From Tubiluchus corallicola (lineage: Eukaryota; Priapulida; Priapulimorpha; Priapulimorphida; Tubiluchidae), in assembly GCA_030141605.1 (NCBI GenBank), contig JAQGDQ010000727.1, positions 42,886 through 106,885 on the forward strand: 64,000 bases of DNA, written 5' to 3'. The position numbers and the translations under genes are program-made. Within the stretch, counting starts at the first letter, position 1, and each line of letters begins with the position of its first letter. Under the pieces are notes generated by a model, which saw nothing but the letters and a program-made list of their open reading frames with translations, searched no databases and was not told where the DNA came from. Below, one piece after another: positions 50,456 through 59,005 of this stretch.

Positions 50456-52720
50456 ATGAAAACCACTTTATTAACAGTAAAAATAGCACTAAGTATATTG
50501 TTTTTGCATTCGTGCAACAATAGTGTTACAAAAAATCAAACCGAAAAAGACAAAGCAATAAACAAAAAAGTTGAGCAAGTGCTATCTCAGATGACCCTGC
50601 AAGAAAAATTAGGGCAAATGCAACAAATAGATGCAGGAATAGACAAAAAAATAATTATCAAAAGAATAAAAAATGGAGAGTTGGGCTCAATCCTAAATGT
50701 AAGTGATGTAGATGCTGCTAACGAATTCCAACGAGTGGCTACTGAAGAAAGCCGAATGAAAATACCTCTTATTATTGGTAGAGATGTCATTCACGGCTAT
50801 AAAACAGTATTTCCAATACCCTTAGGGCAAGCATCTTCTTGGAATCCTAACTTAATAGAACAAGCCGCAGCTATTGCCGCAGAAGAAGCAGCCTCTGCAG
50901 GAATTAACTGGACATTTGCTCCTATGATGGATGTTACAAGAGATCCGCGCTGGGGACGTGTAGCCGAAACCTTAGGAGAAGATACCTATCTTACAAGTAT
51001 ACTGTCTGCTGCTATGGTAAAAGGATTTCAAGGCGACCTATCGGCACACAATACCATAGCAGCCTGTGCTAAACATTATGTAGGCTATGGAGCCTCTGAA
51101 AGTGGCAAAGATTATAATACCACCAACATACCAGAGAATGAATTGAGAAATATACACCTACCTCCATTTAAAAATGCTGTGGATGCGGGTGTGGCTACTA
51201 TAATGTCGGCTTTTAACGATATAGACGGCATACCTGCTTCAGGAAATGTACATACTCTAAAAACTATATTGAAAGACGAATGGGGCTTTAAAGGCTTCGT
51301 AGTAAGCGACTGGGAGTCTATGAACCAAATGATAGTACACGGCTTTTGCAAAGACAACAAAGAAGTGGCTTACCGCTCGGCACTTGCCCAAACAGATATG
51401 GAAATGACAGGTACCACCTACAACGACCATTTGGAAGAACTGATAAAAGAAGGTAAAATATCAGAAAAATTTGTTGACGATGCTGTAAGGCGTATACTAA
51501 AAGTTAAGTTTCAATTGGGATTGTTTGACGATGCACAAACTGATGTGAAAAAATACCCGCAATTGGTGAACGATGATTACAAAAAAATAGCTAAGGAAAT
51601 AGCAACACAATCTATTGTGCTACTCAAAAACAAAAACGATATTTTACCATTATCAGCCCCACTGAACAAGGTAGCAATAATAGGGCCTATGGCAGACGAA
51701 CCCTACGAACAAATGGGAACTTGGACATTCGATGGAGATGAAAAGCACACTATCACTCCACTGGTTGCTATCAAAGATATGTTAGGAAAAAACAAAGTTC
51801 TTTATTCAAAAGGCTTGGAAACAACACGCTCTACAAAAAAAGGAAGGTTTGCAGAAGCTAAAAAAACGGCCCAACAAGCAGATGTAGTGTTGCTATTTGC
51901 AGGCGAAGAAGCTTTTTTGTCAGGAGAATCCAACAGCAGAGCAAATATCAATTTGCCGGGAGCACAAGAAGACCTCGTGAAGGAAATAGCCTCTACTAAT
52001 AAGCCTATTATACTAATAGTTATGGCAGGACGTCCTATTGTGCTAACACAAATATTAGATAAGGTAGATGCAGTATTTTTTGCTTGGCATCCGGGAACAA
52101 TGGGAGGAGAAGCATTGGCAGACCTTATATTTGGCAATAAAGTTCCGTCTGCTAAGTTGCCTATTAGTATCCCTCGTTCCGTAGGACAAATACCCGTATA
52201 TTACAGTTATAAAAATACAGGAAGGCCTACACTTGAACCAAGAGTAGAATTGGAAGACTATCCTGACAAAGTAAAACAGCTTTCTACGGGCTTTACCTCT
52301 CGGTATTTGGATGAAGAACTTACGCCCCTATTTCCCTTTGGCTATGGGTTGTCATACACCACATTCAATTATTCTGATATAAAACTATCATCTTCATCTA
52401 TAAAAAAAGGAGAAAACATTATCATTACAGCCAAACTTACCAACACGGGAAATAAAGATGCTGAAGAAATAGCACAACTTTACATAAGAGACCTTGTAGG
52501 CAATATTACCCGACCTGTAAAAGAGCTGAAAGGATTTCAAAGAGTATTCTTAAAAGCAGGAGAAACGAAAACAATTGAATTTACACTTACTAGCAAAGAC
52601 CTAATGTTTTATAGCTCGTTGAAAAAGAAATGGATATTAGAAGAAGGCGATTTTGAAGTTTGGATAGGTGAAAATTCTGCTACTAACTTAAAAACTAAGT
52701 TCGAATTATTGAACAATTAA
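50456..52720 (+). CDS. bglX: Glycoside hydrolase family 3 beta-glucosidase (BglX-like)
   Basis: 754-residue GH3 enzyme with lipobox FLHSC, catalytic TIM barrel (DPRWGRVAETLGEDTYL), nucleophile Asp285 in VVSDWESM, alpha/beta sandwich domain (GEEAFLSGES, with the acid/base candidate) and a C-terminal fibronectin-III-like domain (ENIIITAKLTNTGNKDAEE). It most likely releases glucose from oligosaccharides delivered by SusCD and the GH5 enzyme. Last gene of the PUL. Confidence 0.93.
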   Translation: MKTTLLTVKIALSILFLHSCNNSVTKNQTEKDKAINKKVEQVLSQMTLQEKLGQMQQIDAGIDKKIIIKRIKNGELGSILNVSDVDAANEFQRVATEESRMKIPLIIGRDVIHGYKTVFPIPLGQASSWNPNLIEQAAAIAAEEAASAGINWTFAPMMDVTRDPRWGRVAETLGEDTYLTSILSAAMVKGFQGDLSAHNTIAACAKHYVGYGASESGKDYNTTNIPENELRNIHLPPFKNAVDAGVATIMSAFNDIDGIPASGNVHTLKTILKDEWGFKGFVVSDWESMNQMIVHGFCKDNKEVAYRSALAQTDMEMTGTTYNDHLEELIKEGKISEKFVDDAVRRILKVKFQLGLFDDAQTDVKKYPQLVNDDYKKIAKEIATQSIVLLKNKNDILPLSAPLNKVAIIGPMADEPYEQMGTWTFDGDEKHTITPLVAIKDMLGKNKVLYSKGLETTRSTKKGRFAEAKKTAQQADVVLLFAGEEAFLSGESNSRANINLPGAQEDLVKEIASTNKPIILIVMAGRPIVLTQILDKVDAVFFAWHPGTMGGEALADLIFGNKVPSAKLPISIPRSVGQIPVYYSYKNTGRPTLEPRVELEDYPDKVKQLSTGFTSRYLDEELTPLFPFGYGLSYTTFNYSDIKLSSSSIKKGENIIITAKLTNTGNKDAEEIAQLYIRDLVGNITRPVKELKGFQRVFLKAGETKTIEFTLTSKDLMFYSSLKKKWILEEGDFEVWIGENSATNLKTKFELLNN

Positions 52721-52737
52721 AAACTGCTTCGAAGAAG

Positions 52738-52776
52738 AAAGGGCTTTATCCCTATTACAATAAGATAAAGCTCTTT
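52738..52776 (+). terminator. Hairpin at the end of the PUL operon
   Basis: A 13-bp stem with one wobble, AAAGGGCTTTATC (52738-52750) and GATAAAGCTCTTT (52764-52776), lies 18 bases after the GH3 stop. The T-tract is weak. Confidence 0.6.
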
Positions 52777-52844
52777 CGAAAATCAAAATAACAGGCTAAA
52801 CAAAATATTATTGTGATAGTATATTCAATTACCACATATTAATA

Positions 52845-52875
52845 TTGCATAAATAAAAACAAAAAACTACCTTTG
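52845..52875 (+). promoter_or_regulatory. Promoter of tRNA-Leu
   Basis: -33 TTG (52845-52847) and -7 TACCTTTG (52868-52875) with a 20-base spacing, 18 bases before the tRNA. Confidence 0.65.
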
Positions 52876-52893
52876 CATAATATATAATTATAT

Positions 52894-52978
52894 GCCCAGG
52901 TGGCGGAATTGGTAGACGCGCTGGTCTCAAACACCAGTGGAGCAATCCTTGTCGGTTCGATCCCGACCCTGGGTACCA
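52894..52978 (+). tRNA. tRNA-Leu (CAA)
   Basis: 85 bases including encoded CCA. Acceptor stem GCCCAGG pairs with CCTGGGT (one G-U), D-arm contains AATTGGTAGACGC, anticodon stem CTGGT/ACCAG encloses loop CTCAAAC with anticodon CAA, a class II long variable arm follows, and the T-arm holds GGTTCGATCCC. It reads UUG codons. The repeat-rich mobile region begins right after it, but no duplicated tRNA 3' end was found. Confidence 0.97.
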
Positions 52979-53132
52979 CAAAAAAACTAAATCACCTTTC
53001 TTCCTACTTATTTAACTTCACATACTTTAAGATTAAAACCTGCTTTCATTAAATATGGCAAGTGAAAAAGTTGTATATAATCACCAGCCTGTAAATGCTT
53101 TTGATGAAAAACTAGGCTATCGGCTTCGCTAT

Positions 53133-53177
53133 CTTCTCAAAACTCGCCTTTTTACAAAAGGCTCAAACAGTGAGAAG
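53133..53177. repeat. Nested inverted repeat after tRNA-Leu
   Basis: CTTCTCA (53133-53139) pairs with TGAGAAG (53171-53177), and inside it GCCTTTT (53146-53152) pairs with AAAAGGC (53156-53162). It resembles in style the 131-bp palindromes further right and marks the start of the repeat-rich region. Confidence 0.6.
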
Positions 53178-53232
53178 ATTTTTCGCTCTGACTTTCGCTG
53201 TTTTTCTATCAAAAGCCTTTAAGGGCGATTGT

Positions 53233-53249
53233 ATTCTGCTACGCAGAAT
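53233..53249. repeat. 17-bp palindrome ATTCTGCnnnGCAGAAT, copy 1
   Basis: ATTCTGC-TAC-GCAGAAT. Closely related copies follow at 53283, 55356, 57998, 60217 and 61875, with weaker half-copies near 55505, 58964 and 60283. All lie between genes. Confidence 0.75.
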
Positions 53250-53282
53250 TAATAGTTAATAGTTAATAATTGTTTATGCTCG

Positions 53283-53299
53283 TTTCTGCTGCGCAGAGT
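53283..53299. repeat. 17-bp palindrome, copy 2 (diverged)
   Basis: TTTCTGC-TGC-GCAGAGT, two outer positions changed relative to the consensus. Confidence 0.6.
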
Positions 53300-53326
53300 T
53301 ATTAATTAATAGTTAATTGTTCATTG

Positions 53327-55033
53327 CTACTTTTTCAACTGTTTCACTTCGTTAATAAGTTGCTCTATTTGTGTTTGTTGTTCTTGTGCTTGCATTTGTT
53401 GTTGTTCTATCTGTGTTTGTTGTGCTTGTATTTGTGTTTGCTGTGCTTGTGCCTGTGTTTGTTGTTGTTCTATGATGTCTAATAGAGATACGTTGTTATT
53501 GTTGTCTTTTTGCAGGTTCAATTGCTGTGTTTTTGCTTTGAGGTCTTTTGCTGCAAATGAGACGTTGTTGGCTTTTATTGTCCCGTTATCTTCAGCATTA
53601 CCTATGTATATGTGATAAACAACATTGAAACCTGCAGCAAGGTTTGCAGTTCCTCCTTCTTCGTTTATAGCTATAAAAGGGTTGTGGTTGCTATCTCCAT
53701 CATACCATGGTTTTTTCTCTTCGTCGGTAGAATATATATCATCTACTTTTATACAGTGTCTTGGAACTCCTGTAGCTGCAATTGCATTACTAGCACCAAT
53801 CTCCTTACCAGTGCTTGTTTTACCCTTTTGCCCTGAGCCGAAATTGAAAAACTTAAATAAATGTGTATGTTCTTTGTTGTTGCCTGTAGTGGTATTCCCG
53901 TTACTACCAGCAACGGGTGCGTATCCATTGGGTATAGACTGTATTCTCACTTTGTTTTGGTCTATTCGTGTAACGAGGGTATAGTTTGCATCGTCTGCCA
54001 ATGAATTGAGAGCCTCTTTTCTGGATAAGGAGAGAGTAGAAAGGTTTATGTTGTAAGTTGTATTGCGTATAGGTACTAATCCATCTTTTTGAGGGTCTTT
54101 TTCAGAGAGATAAATTTGTATTTGTCCTATGGGTGTAATATTTATATCTGTCCATTGGTAGGTGTCTTTGTCTTTGGCGGTGAGTACTTGTCCGGGGTTG
54201 CCTTTGCTGCCTTGGGCATCTACTATGCTTTCGGACTTCATACTGCCGTGTATTACGGTGTCTGTGCCTATTTCTACTTCTGTGGGTACGTTGTATTTGT
54301 AGACTACTTTTTGGGTGTCGTCTAATATACAGTGGTTGTTACCATCCCAATAGCCATCGCGTATATCGGTGGTCTCGCCGGCTGTGGTGAAGCTAAATCC
54401 TGTGTATGTTCCTGAGAAGTCGTATTGATGAACGGATTGGCTGTTTTCGCCTATTATCCAATGGCTTGTGCCGTCCCAATAGCCGCCTTGGGAGGAGCTG
54501 GTTTCATTGGAGGTGGCAAATGATGTGTTGGTGTAGTTGCCTGAGCTGTCGTATCTGTATACTTCGTTGGTGGCGCTTATTATCCAATGATGGCTGCCAT
54601 CGAAGTAGCCTCCTTGTGGAGAGGTGGTTTGGTTAATAACGCTAAACGATATGCCTGTATAGATACCTGATGAGTATTTGTATACTTTGTTGTTGCCGCT
54701 TACTATCCAATGATGACTACCATCGAAATAGCCGCCTTTGGGGGAGGTGGTTTCTGTGGATACGCTAAAGGAGGTGCCGGTATAGGTGTTGTCTGTGTTG
54801 TAACGGTATACTTTGTTGGTGGTGTCGTCTACTATCCATAGGCTTACGTCGTCGCAGTATATGGCTTGGGGGGAGGTGGCTTCGTTAGCAACACTGAATG
54901 ATGTTTCGGTGTAGGAGATTTCGCCTACTTTGAGTTTTAATACGTCGTTTTCGCCTATATGCACGTTGTTGGGTGCGGTAGGGGTGGTTGTGTTGAAGGC
55001 TCCGTTGCCTTCTTGGTAAGAATTTGTTGTCAT
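53327..55033 (-). CDS. Fibre-like protein with beta-propeller repeats and coiled-coil tail (copy 1)
   Basis: 568 residues, no signal peptide. Residues about 40-260 hold five tandem repeats of about 42 residues around GGYFDGSHHWI and VYKYDSSG, a Kelch/NHL-like propeller pattern. A hinge with KGNPGQVLTAK follows. The middle (about 300-490) contains EHTHLFKFFN and glycine-rich stretches; the C-terminus is a glutamine-rich coiled coil of repeated QQTQ units. The first about 290 residues are almost identical to those of the 743-residue protein at 55548; the centre is unrelated. It is probably a virion fibre or fibre-derived adhesin. Confidence 0.7.
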   Translation of the reverse strand: MTTNSYQEGNGAFNTTTPTAPNNVHIGENDVLKLKVGEISYTETSFSVANEATSPQAIYCDDVSLWIVDDTTNKVYRYNTDNTYTGTSFSVSTETTSPKGGYFDGSHHWIVSGNNKVYKYSSGIYTGISFSVINQTTSPQGGYFDGSHHWIISATNEVYRYDSSGNYTNTSFATSNETSSSQGGYWDGTSHWIIGENSQSVHQYDFSGTYTGFSFTTAGETTDIRDGYWDGNNHCILDDTQKVVYKYNVPTEVEIGTDTVIHGSMKSESIVDAQGSKGNPGQVLTAKDKDTYQWTDINITPIGQIQIYLSEKDPQKDGLVPIRNTTYNINLSTLSLSRKEALNSLADDANYTLVTRIDQNKVRIQSIPNGYAPVAGSNGNTTTGNNKEHTHLFKFFNFGSGQKGKTSTGKEIGASNAIAATGVPRHCIKVDDIYSTDEEKKPWYDGDSNHNPFIAINEEGGTANLAAGFNVVYHIYIGNAEDNGTIKANNVSFAAKDLKAKTQQLNLQKDNNNNVSLLDIIEQQQTQAQAQQTQIQAQQTQIEQQQMQAQEQQTQIEQLINEVKQLKK

Positions 55034-55213
55034 AGTTTTTTTGTTTTTAATAGTTATTAATGTTGTTTTACTTGTTTAAATGCTTTTTCTTTATGCTCTT
55101 TGGCTTGACCCAAAGAACCAAAGGTCAAGCCTGTAAATGCTTTTTTCTTTACGCTCTTTTGTCTTTCTTATGCTCTTTTGTCTTGATACAAAAGAGCCAA
55201 AAAATCAAGCCTG

Positions 55214-55344
55214 ATTTTAAATTTCTGAACTTCTACTCTTCGCTACTCTAAAATGGACTAAACTCGTTCGCTCAATAATTCGCTCTCTCAAACAGAGCCC
55301 ATTTTTACGTTTCGCTGCGTTTGAAGTTTTACGAAATTTAAAAT
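55214..55344. repeat. 131-bp nested palindrome, copy 1
   Basis: Perfect 12-bp ends, ATTTTAAATTTC (55214-55225) and GAAATTTAAAAT (55333-55344), enclose a second, here imperfect, pair near AAAATGG and CCCATTTT. Near-identical copies lie at 60075-60205 and 61733-61863, each followed about 11 bases later by a 17-bp palindrome. Confidence 0.85.
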
Positions 55345-55355
55345 AGGGCGGTTGT

Positions 55356-55372
55356 ATTCTGCTGCGCAGAAT
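55356..55372. repeat. 17-bp palindrome, copy 3
   Basis: ATTCTGC-TGC-GCAGAAT, directly after palindrome copy 1 and directly before the TAGTTAA array. Confidence 0.75.
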
Positions 55373-55375
55373 TAG

Positions 55376-55494
55376 TAGTTAATAGTTAATAGTTAATAGT
55401 TAATAGTTAATAGTTAATAGTTAATAGTTAATAGTTAATAGTTAATAGTTAATAGTTAATAGTTAATAGTTAATAGTTAATAGTTAATAGTTAA
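55376..55494. repeat. Tandem array of 17 TAGTTAA units
   Basis: Seventeen perfect 7-bp units in a row. The homologous place downstream of the other fibre gene (53253-53266) has only two units, so the array expands or contracts. It lies 54 bases after the stop of the 743-residue fibre gene and about 340 bases upstream of the other fibre gene's ATG. Confidence 0.95.
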
Positions 55495-55547
55495 TAATTG
55501 TTTATGCTACGCAGAATTATTAATTGTTAATTATTAATTGCTCATTG

Positions 55548-57779
55548 CTACTTCTCCAATAGTTCTATTCTTTTAAGTAGTTGCTCTATCTGGGTTTGCT
55601 GTTCTTGTGCCTGCGTTTGTTGTTTTTCCATCAGTGCTTGTTGTTGCTCTATTTGTGTTTGTTGTTCTTGTATTTGGGTTTGCTGTGCTTGTGCCTGTGT
55701 TTGTTGTTGTTTGGTGGCATTTACTAGTGTGTATAGTAGTGTGTTTCCTCCATCATAGATATATAGTTCGGTGTCTTCGGTGTCGGTGTCGTTGAGTTTT
55801 GTTTTTACCTTTTCGAACATATGTGGGGCGTGTTCGTAAAGCTCTTGTGCTATTATGCCTGTGTGGGTTTTGCCATCGGCTTTATGCCCTGCTTTGCCGT
55901 TGTATTTGAAGTTGACGGGGTTGATGTTTTCAATAATCTCTAACCCATCAGCAAAGGGTTGTATGTCCTTTTTAAGGCGTTGGTCGGAGTATGTAGCCCA
56001 GCTTCCTCCTCCTGATTTGGAGGCGTTGCCGTTTACAGATAGTTTTTGGTTGGGTGAGCTAGTGCCTATACCTACGTTGCCATCTGTGTAAAACGAAAGT
56101 TGATTGTGTACCCCGTCTACAACTTTGCGAAGGTTTTTCGTTGCAGAGGTATTAGGAGTTGTGCCTTTACTATTGGTGGATGATACTGTTCCTTCAGTAA
56201 TGCTAATACTGTCTTCTCCTGCTTCGTTTCCATTATACAGCTGCGATGATGATTTGTAACAATAAGTAGTACCACCCAACAACCATACAATAACTCCTGT
56301 GCCTCGTTCTTCTGTAGCTACATAAGCAACAAGGTCATACGTTCCTGCACAAGTATGTTGATTATGTCTTTGGTATAGATAGTTGATAAAGGGATTCTTA
56401 TTGTCCCAAGAAGAAGTGTCTGCATATATTTCGAAGGTAAAAGCTCCCCGCCGATAAGCATCTGTATGCACACCATCTCTATATAGTCTTATGTTTTGGA
56501 TGCATTGCGACTCTCCTTTGAATATTACGGGGTAGTAGGTATTGGTAGAGCCACCTACTTTGAACTCACCGGTGTATTTGTACATTACGTTGTTGGCTAT
56601 TGCATCTCCTTCTACGTGTAGTTTGGCTTGTGGGTCGGTGGTGCCTATGCCTATGTTGCCACTATTGGCGTTGTGTATGTCGTTGCCTGATACTGTCCAA
56701 CGGCTTTCTACATTTTGATTTACATCGTAAACTGCCTTGCTTGTAGCCAATGTGTTGCTGCTGTTTAGTGTAGTGCTATCGCTTTTGGCATTGGGTAGGT
56801 TACCAAGTCCTACTTGGGTTTTGGTTACTTGGTGGGGGTTGTCGGTTTTGTTCTTGTGTTCGTTGATGTTGTTGAGGTTGTCTGTTAGGTCGTCTGTCCA
56901 TTGGTAGGTGTCTTTCTCTTTTGCCGTGAGAACTTGTCCGGGGTTTCCTTTGCTGCCTAGGGCATCTACTATGCTTTCCGACTGCATTGCTCCGTGTATC
57001 AAGGTGTCTGTGCCTATTTCTACTTCTGAGGGGACGTTGTATTTGTAAACTACTTTTTGTGTGTCGTCTAATACCCAATGATTTTTACCATCCCAATAGC
57101 CGTCGCGTATATCGGTGGTCTCGCCGGCTGTGGTGAAGCTAAATCCTGTGTATGTTCCTGAGGTGTCGTATTGATGCACTGATTGGCTGTTTTCTCCTAT
57201 TATCCAATGGTTTGCACCGTCCCAGTAGCCGCCTTGGGCGGAGCTGGTTTCATTGGAGGTGTCAAATGATGTGTTGGTGTAGTTGCCTGAGCTGTCGTAT
57301 TTGTATACTACGTTGGTGGCACTTATTATCCAGTGATGGCTGCCGTCAAAGTAGCCTCCTTGGGGAGAGGTGGTCTGGTTGGTTAGGTCGAAGGAGGTAC
57401 CAGTGTAAAGACCTGAGGAGTATTTGTAGACTTTGTTCTCTCCGCTTATTATCCAGTGATGGCTGCCGTCGAAGTAGCCTCCTTGGGGGGAGGTGGTTTC
57501 TGTGGATACGCTAAAGGAGGTGCCGGTGTAGGTGTTGTCTGTGTTGTAACGGTATACTTTGTTGGTGGTGTCGTCTACTATCCATAGGCTTACGTCGTCG
57601 CAGTATATGGCTTGCGGGGAGGTGGCTTCGTTGGAAATGCTAAAGGATTGATTGTTGTAGGAGATTTGGCCTACTTTGAGTTTTAATACGTCGTTTTCCC
57701 CTATATGCACGTTGTTGGGTGCGGTGGGTGTAGTTGTGTTGAAGGCTCCGTTGCCTTCTTGGTAAGAATTGGTTGTCAT
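55548..57779 (-). CDS. Tail-fibre-like protein with propeller repeats and S74 chaperone domain (copy 2)
   Basis: 743 residues, no signal peptide. The propeller N-terminus (to about 290) is nearly the same as in the protein at 53327. Then comes a classical phage fibre segment HKNKTDNPHQVTKTQVGLGN (about 305-325), a second fibre hallmark GNIGIGTTDPQAKLHVEG (about 375), a central receptor-like region, and a peptidase S74 intramolecular chaperone (SDQRLKKDIQPFADGLEII ... THTGIIAQELYE, about 595-660) that in phages trims itself after trimer folding. A glutamine-rich QQTQ coiled coil ends the protein, unusual because S74 is normally near the C-terminus. Probably a trimeric fibre. Confidence 0.8.
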   Translation of the reverse strand: MTTNSYQEGNGAFNTTTPTAPNNVHIGENDVLKLKVGQISYNNQSFSISNEATSPQAIYCDDVSLWIVDDTTNKVYRYNTDNTYTGTSFSVSTETTSPQGGYFDGSHHWIISGENKVYKYSSGLYTGTSFDLTNQTTSPQGGYFDGSHHWIISATNVVYKYDSSGNYTNTSFDTSNETSSAQGGYWDGANHWIIGENSQSVHQYDTSGTYTGFSFTTAGETTDIRDGYWDGKNHWVLDDTQKVVYKYNVPSEVEIGTDTLIHGAMQSESIVDALGSKGNPGQVLTAKEKDTYQWTDDLTDNLNNINEHKNKTDNPHQVTKTQVGLGNLPNAKSDSTTLNSSNTLATSKAVYDVNQNVESRWTVSGNDIHNANSGNIGIGTTDPQAKLHVEGDAIANNVMYKYTGEFKVGGSTNTYYPVIFKGESQCIQNIRLYRDGVHTDAYRRGAFTFEIYADTSSWDNKNPFINYLYQRHNQHTCAGTYDLVAYVATEERGTGVIVWLLGGTTYCYKSSSQLYNGNEAGEDSISITEGTVSSTNSKGTTPNTSATKNLRKVVDGVHNQLSFYTDGNVGIGTSSPNQKLSVNGNASKSGGGSWATYSDQRLKKDIQPFADGLEIIENINPVNFKYNGKAGHKADGKTHTGIIAQELYEHAPHMFEKVKTKLNDTDTEDTELYIYDGGNTLLYTLVNATKQQQTQAQAQQTQIQEQQTQIEQQQALMEKQQTQAQEQQTQIEQLLKRIELLEK

Positions 57780-57997
57780 AGTTTTTTAGTTTTTAATAGT
57801 TATTGATGTTGTTTTACTTGTTTAAATGCTTTTTCTTTATGCTCTTTGGCTTGACCCAAAGAACCAAAGGTCAAGCCTGTAAAGGCTCTTTTCTTCTTCT
57901 CCTTTGTATCAAGACAAAAGAGAAGAATTTTTATCTTTTAGTTTTTCTCTTTTCTCTTTCATCTTCTATCTTTTATCTTTCCTTTAAGGGCGGTCGT

Positions 57998-58014
57998 ATT
58001 CTGCTACGCAGAAT
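57998..58014. repeat. 17-bp palindrome, copy 4
   Basis: ATTCTGC-TAC-GCAGAAT in the spacer between the fibre gene and the 78-residue ORF. Confidence 0.75.
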
Positions 58015-58052
58015 TTTTGATTTTTAACTTACTCCTAAACTGTTTTAGATTG

Positions 58053-58289
58053 TTATATTTCGGGGAAATCTATTTCTCGTTTTAATTGCTGTAGGTCTAT
58101 GCCTCGTTTTTTTAATTGTAATGCGGCAGGTATGGTCAAATACCTATAAAAGGTAGATAGTGAAATGTGGTAGATAGGGTTGATGTGCTGGCGGTATACC
58201 TCTGCATTACTCAAGCCTATTTTGTTCCAGTATTTATAGCTTTCTTGTATCTTATAAGCCCTTTTTAGCATATTGAGGTTGTTGTACAT
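58053..58289 (-). CDS. 78-residue protein of unknown function
   Basis: A short basic protein (MYNNLNMLKRAYKIQESYKY ... REIDFPEI) with a possible helix-turn-helix around SNAEVYRQHINPIYHISLST. Its place between GemA-like and fibre genes in a Mu-like element suggests a small regulator such as a Mor-type activator, but no family match is certain. Confidence 0.5.
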   Translation of the reverse strand: MYNNLNMLKRAYKIQESYKYWNKIGLSNAEVYRQHINPIYHISLSTFYRYLTIPAALQLKKRGIDLQQLKREIDFPEI

Positions 58290-58414
58290 ATTTATTCTGA
58301 AGAGTATAAAAAATTTACTGGCTTTACGAACATACGCAAAAGCATTGGGAAGTTTGTTTTTTTTGTATAGTTGCTTGGGGTGGCAATTTCATTAGGCTTT
58401 TTTTGTGTTTAAAC

Positions 58415-58846
58415 TTAGTTTAAACATACTTTTAATAGTCGTTTTTTTACATTTGTGGTGCGTTTTATGGCTTTGAATTGAGCAATGAGTTTTTGTAATT
58501 CTTTGAGGTTGTATTGAGCAAGGGGTTTTTTGCAGGTGCTTTTATGTAACATAAATTTGTTGAACCTTTCGTAGTCACCTTCTTTAAGCTCGGGATAATA
58601 GGTGGAAGTGGCTATGGCCAATACTTTGCTACGTAACTTTTTGAGTGTTTTGTTTTTCTGAGTGTGTTTTATCTGCTCTTCTAAGCCTTCTACGATGTTT
58701 TGTAGATCTTCTTCTGTGAGTTGTTTGAGACTTTCCACTCCGTAATCTTCTTTTATAGCATCTTTCACTATCTGACAGTATTCTCCGCTGCCTATAATGG
58801 CGTGAAATTGTTTGATAAGTTGTTTTTGTCTGGGGGTTGTTTTCAT
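58415..58846 (-). CDS. GemA-like (DUF1018) phage regulatory protein
   Basis: 143 residues starting KTTPRQKQLIKQFHAIIGSG, followed by YGVESLKQLTEEDLQNIVEGLE. This order (ITPRQ-like opening, then a VxSxxxLTxxD helix) is that of Mu GemA/gp16-type proteins, which alter host transcription early in infection. The C-terminal half is basic and helical. A longer frame to 58954 adds an unlikely leader, so ATG at 58846 is chosen. Confidence 0.65.
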   Translation of the reverse strand: MKTTPRQKQLIKQFHAIIGSGEYCQIVKDAIKEDYGVESLKQLTEEDLQNIVEGLEEQIKHTQKNKTLKKLRSKVLAIATSTYYPELKEGDYERFNKFMLHKSTCKKPLAQYNLKELQKLIAQFKAIKRTTNVKKRLLKVCLN

Positions 58847-59005
58847 TTTTATGTTCTTTTTTTTATGCTTTTTTTGTTCTTTGCCCTTGATACAACCAAA
58901 CGTGGCAAGCTCACGAGCACCGCTGAAAGTGAAATATAATGAGCAAAGAATCAAAAATCAAAACTGCTGCGCAGAATTTTTGGTTTTTCAAAGTCTTATA
59001 ATTTG

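Noticed and set aside
52894-53327. tRNA-Leu 3' end as an attachment site of a tyrosine-integrase island
   Set aside because: No integrase gene and no second copy of the tRNA 3' end was found in the window; the element carries a Mu-type transposase, which inserts without such a site.
53327-55033. Fibre-like proteins as secreted host adhesins
   Set aside because: None of the three has a signal peptide, lipobox or T9SS C-terminal domain, and phage fibre motifs are present in one of them, so a phage origin is more likely.
55376-55494. Repeat array considered as a CRISPR
   Set aside because: Units are 7 bp and contiguous with no spacers, and no cas gene is nearby.
54089-57514. Plus-strand cysteine-rich frames opposite the fibre repeats
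   Set aside because: They repeat in step with the propeller units on the other strand and are shadows of the repeated codons.
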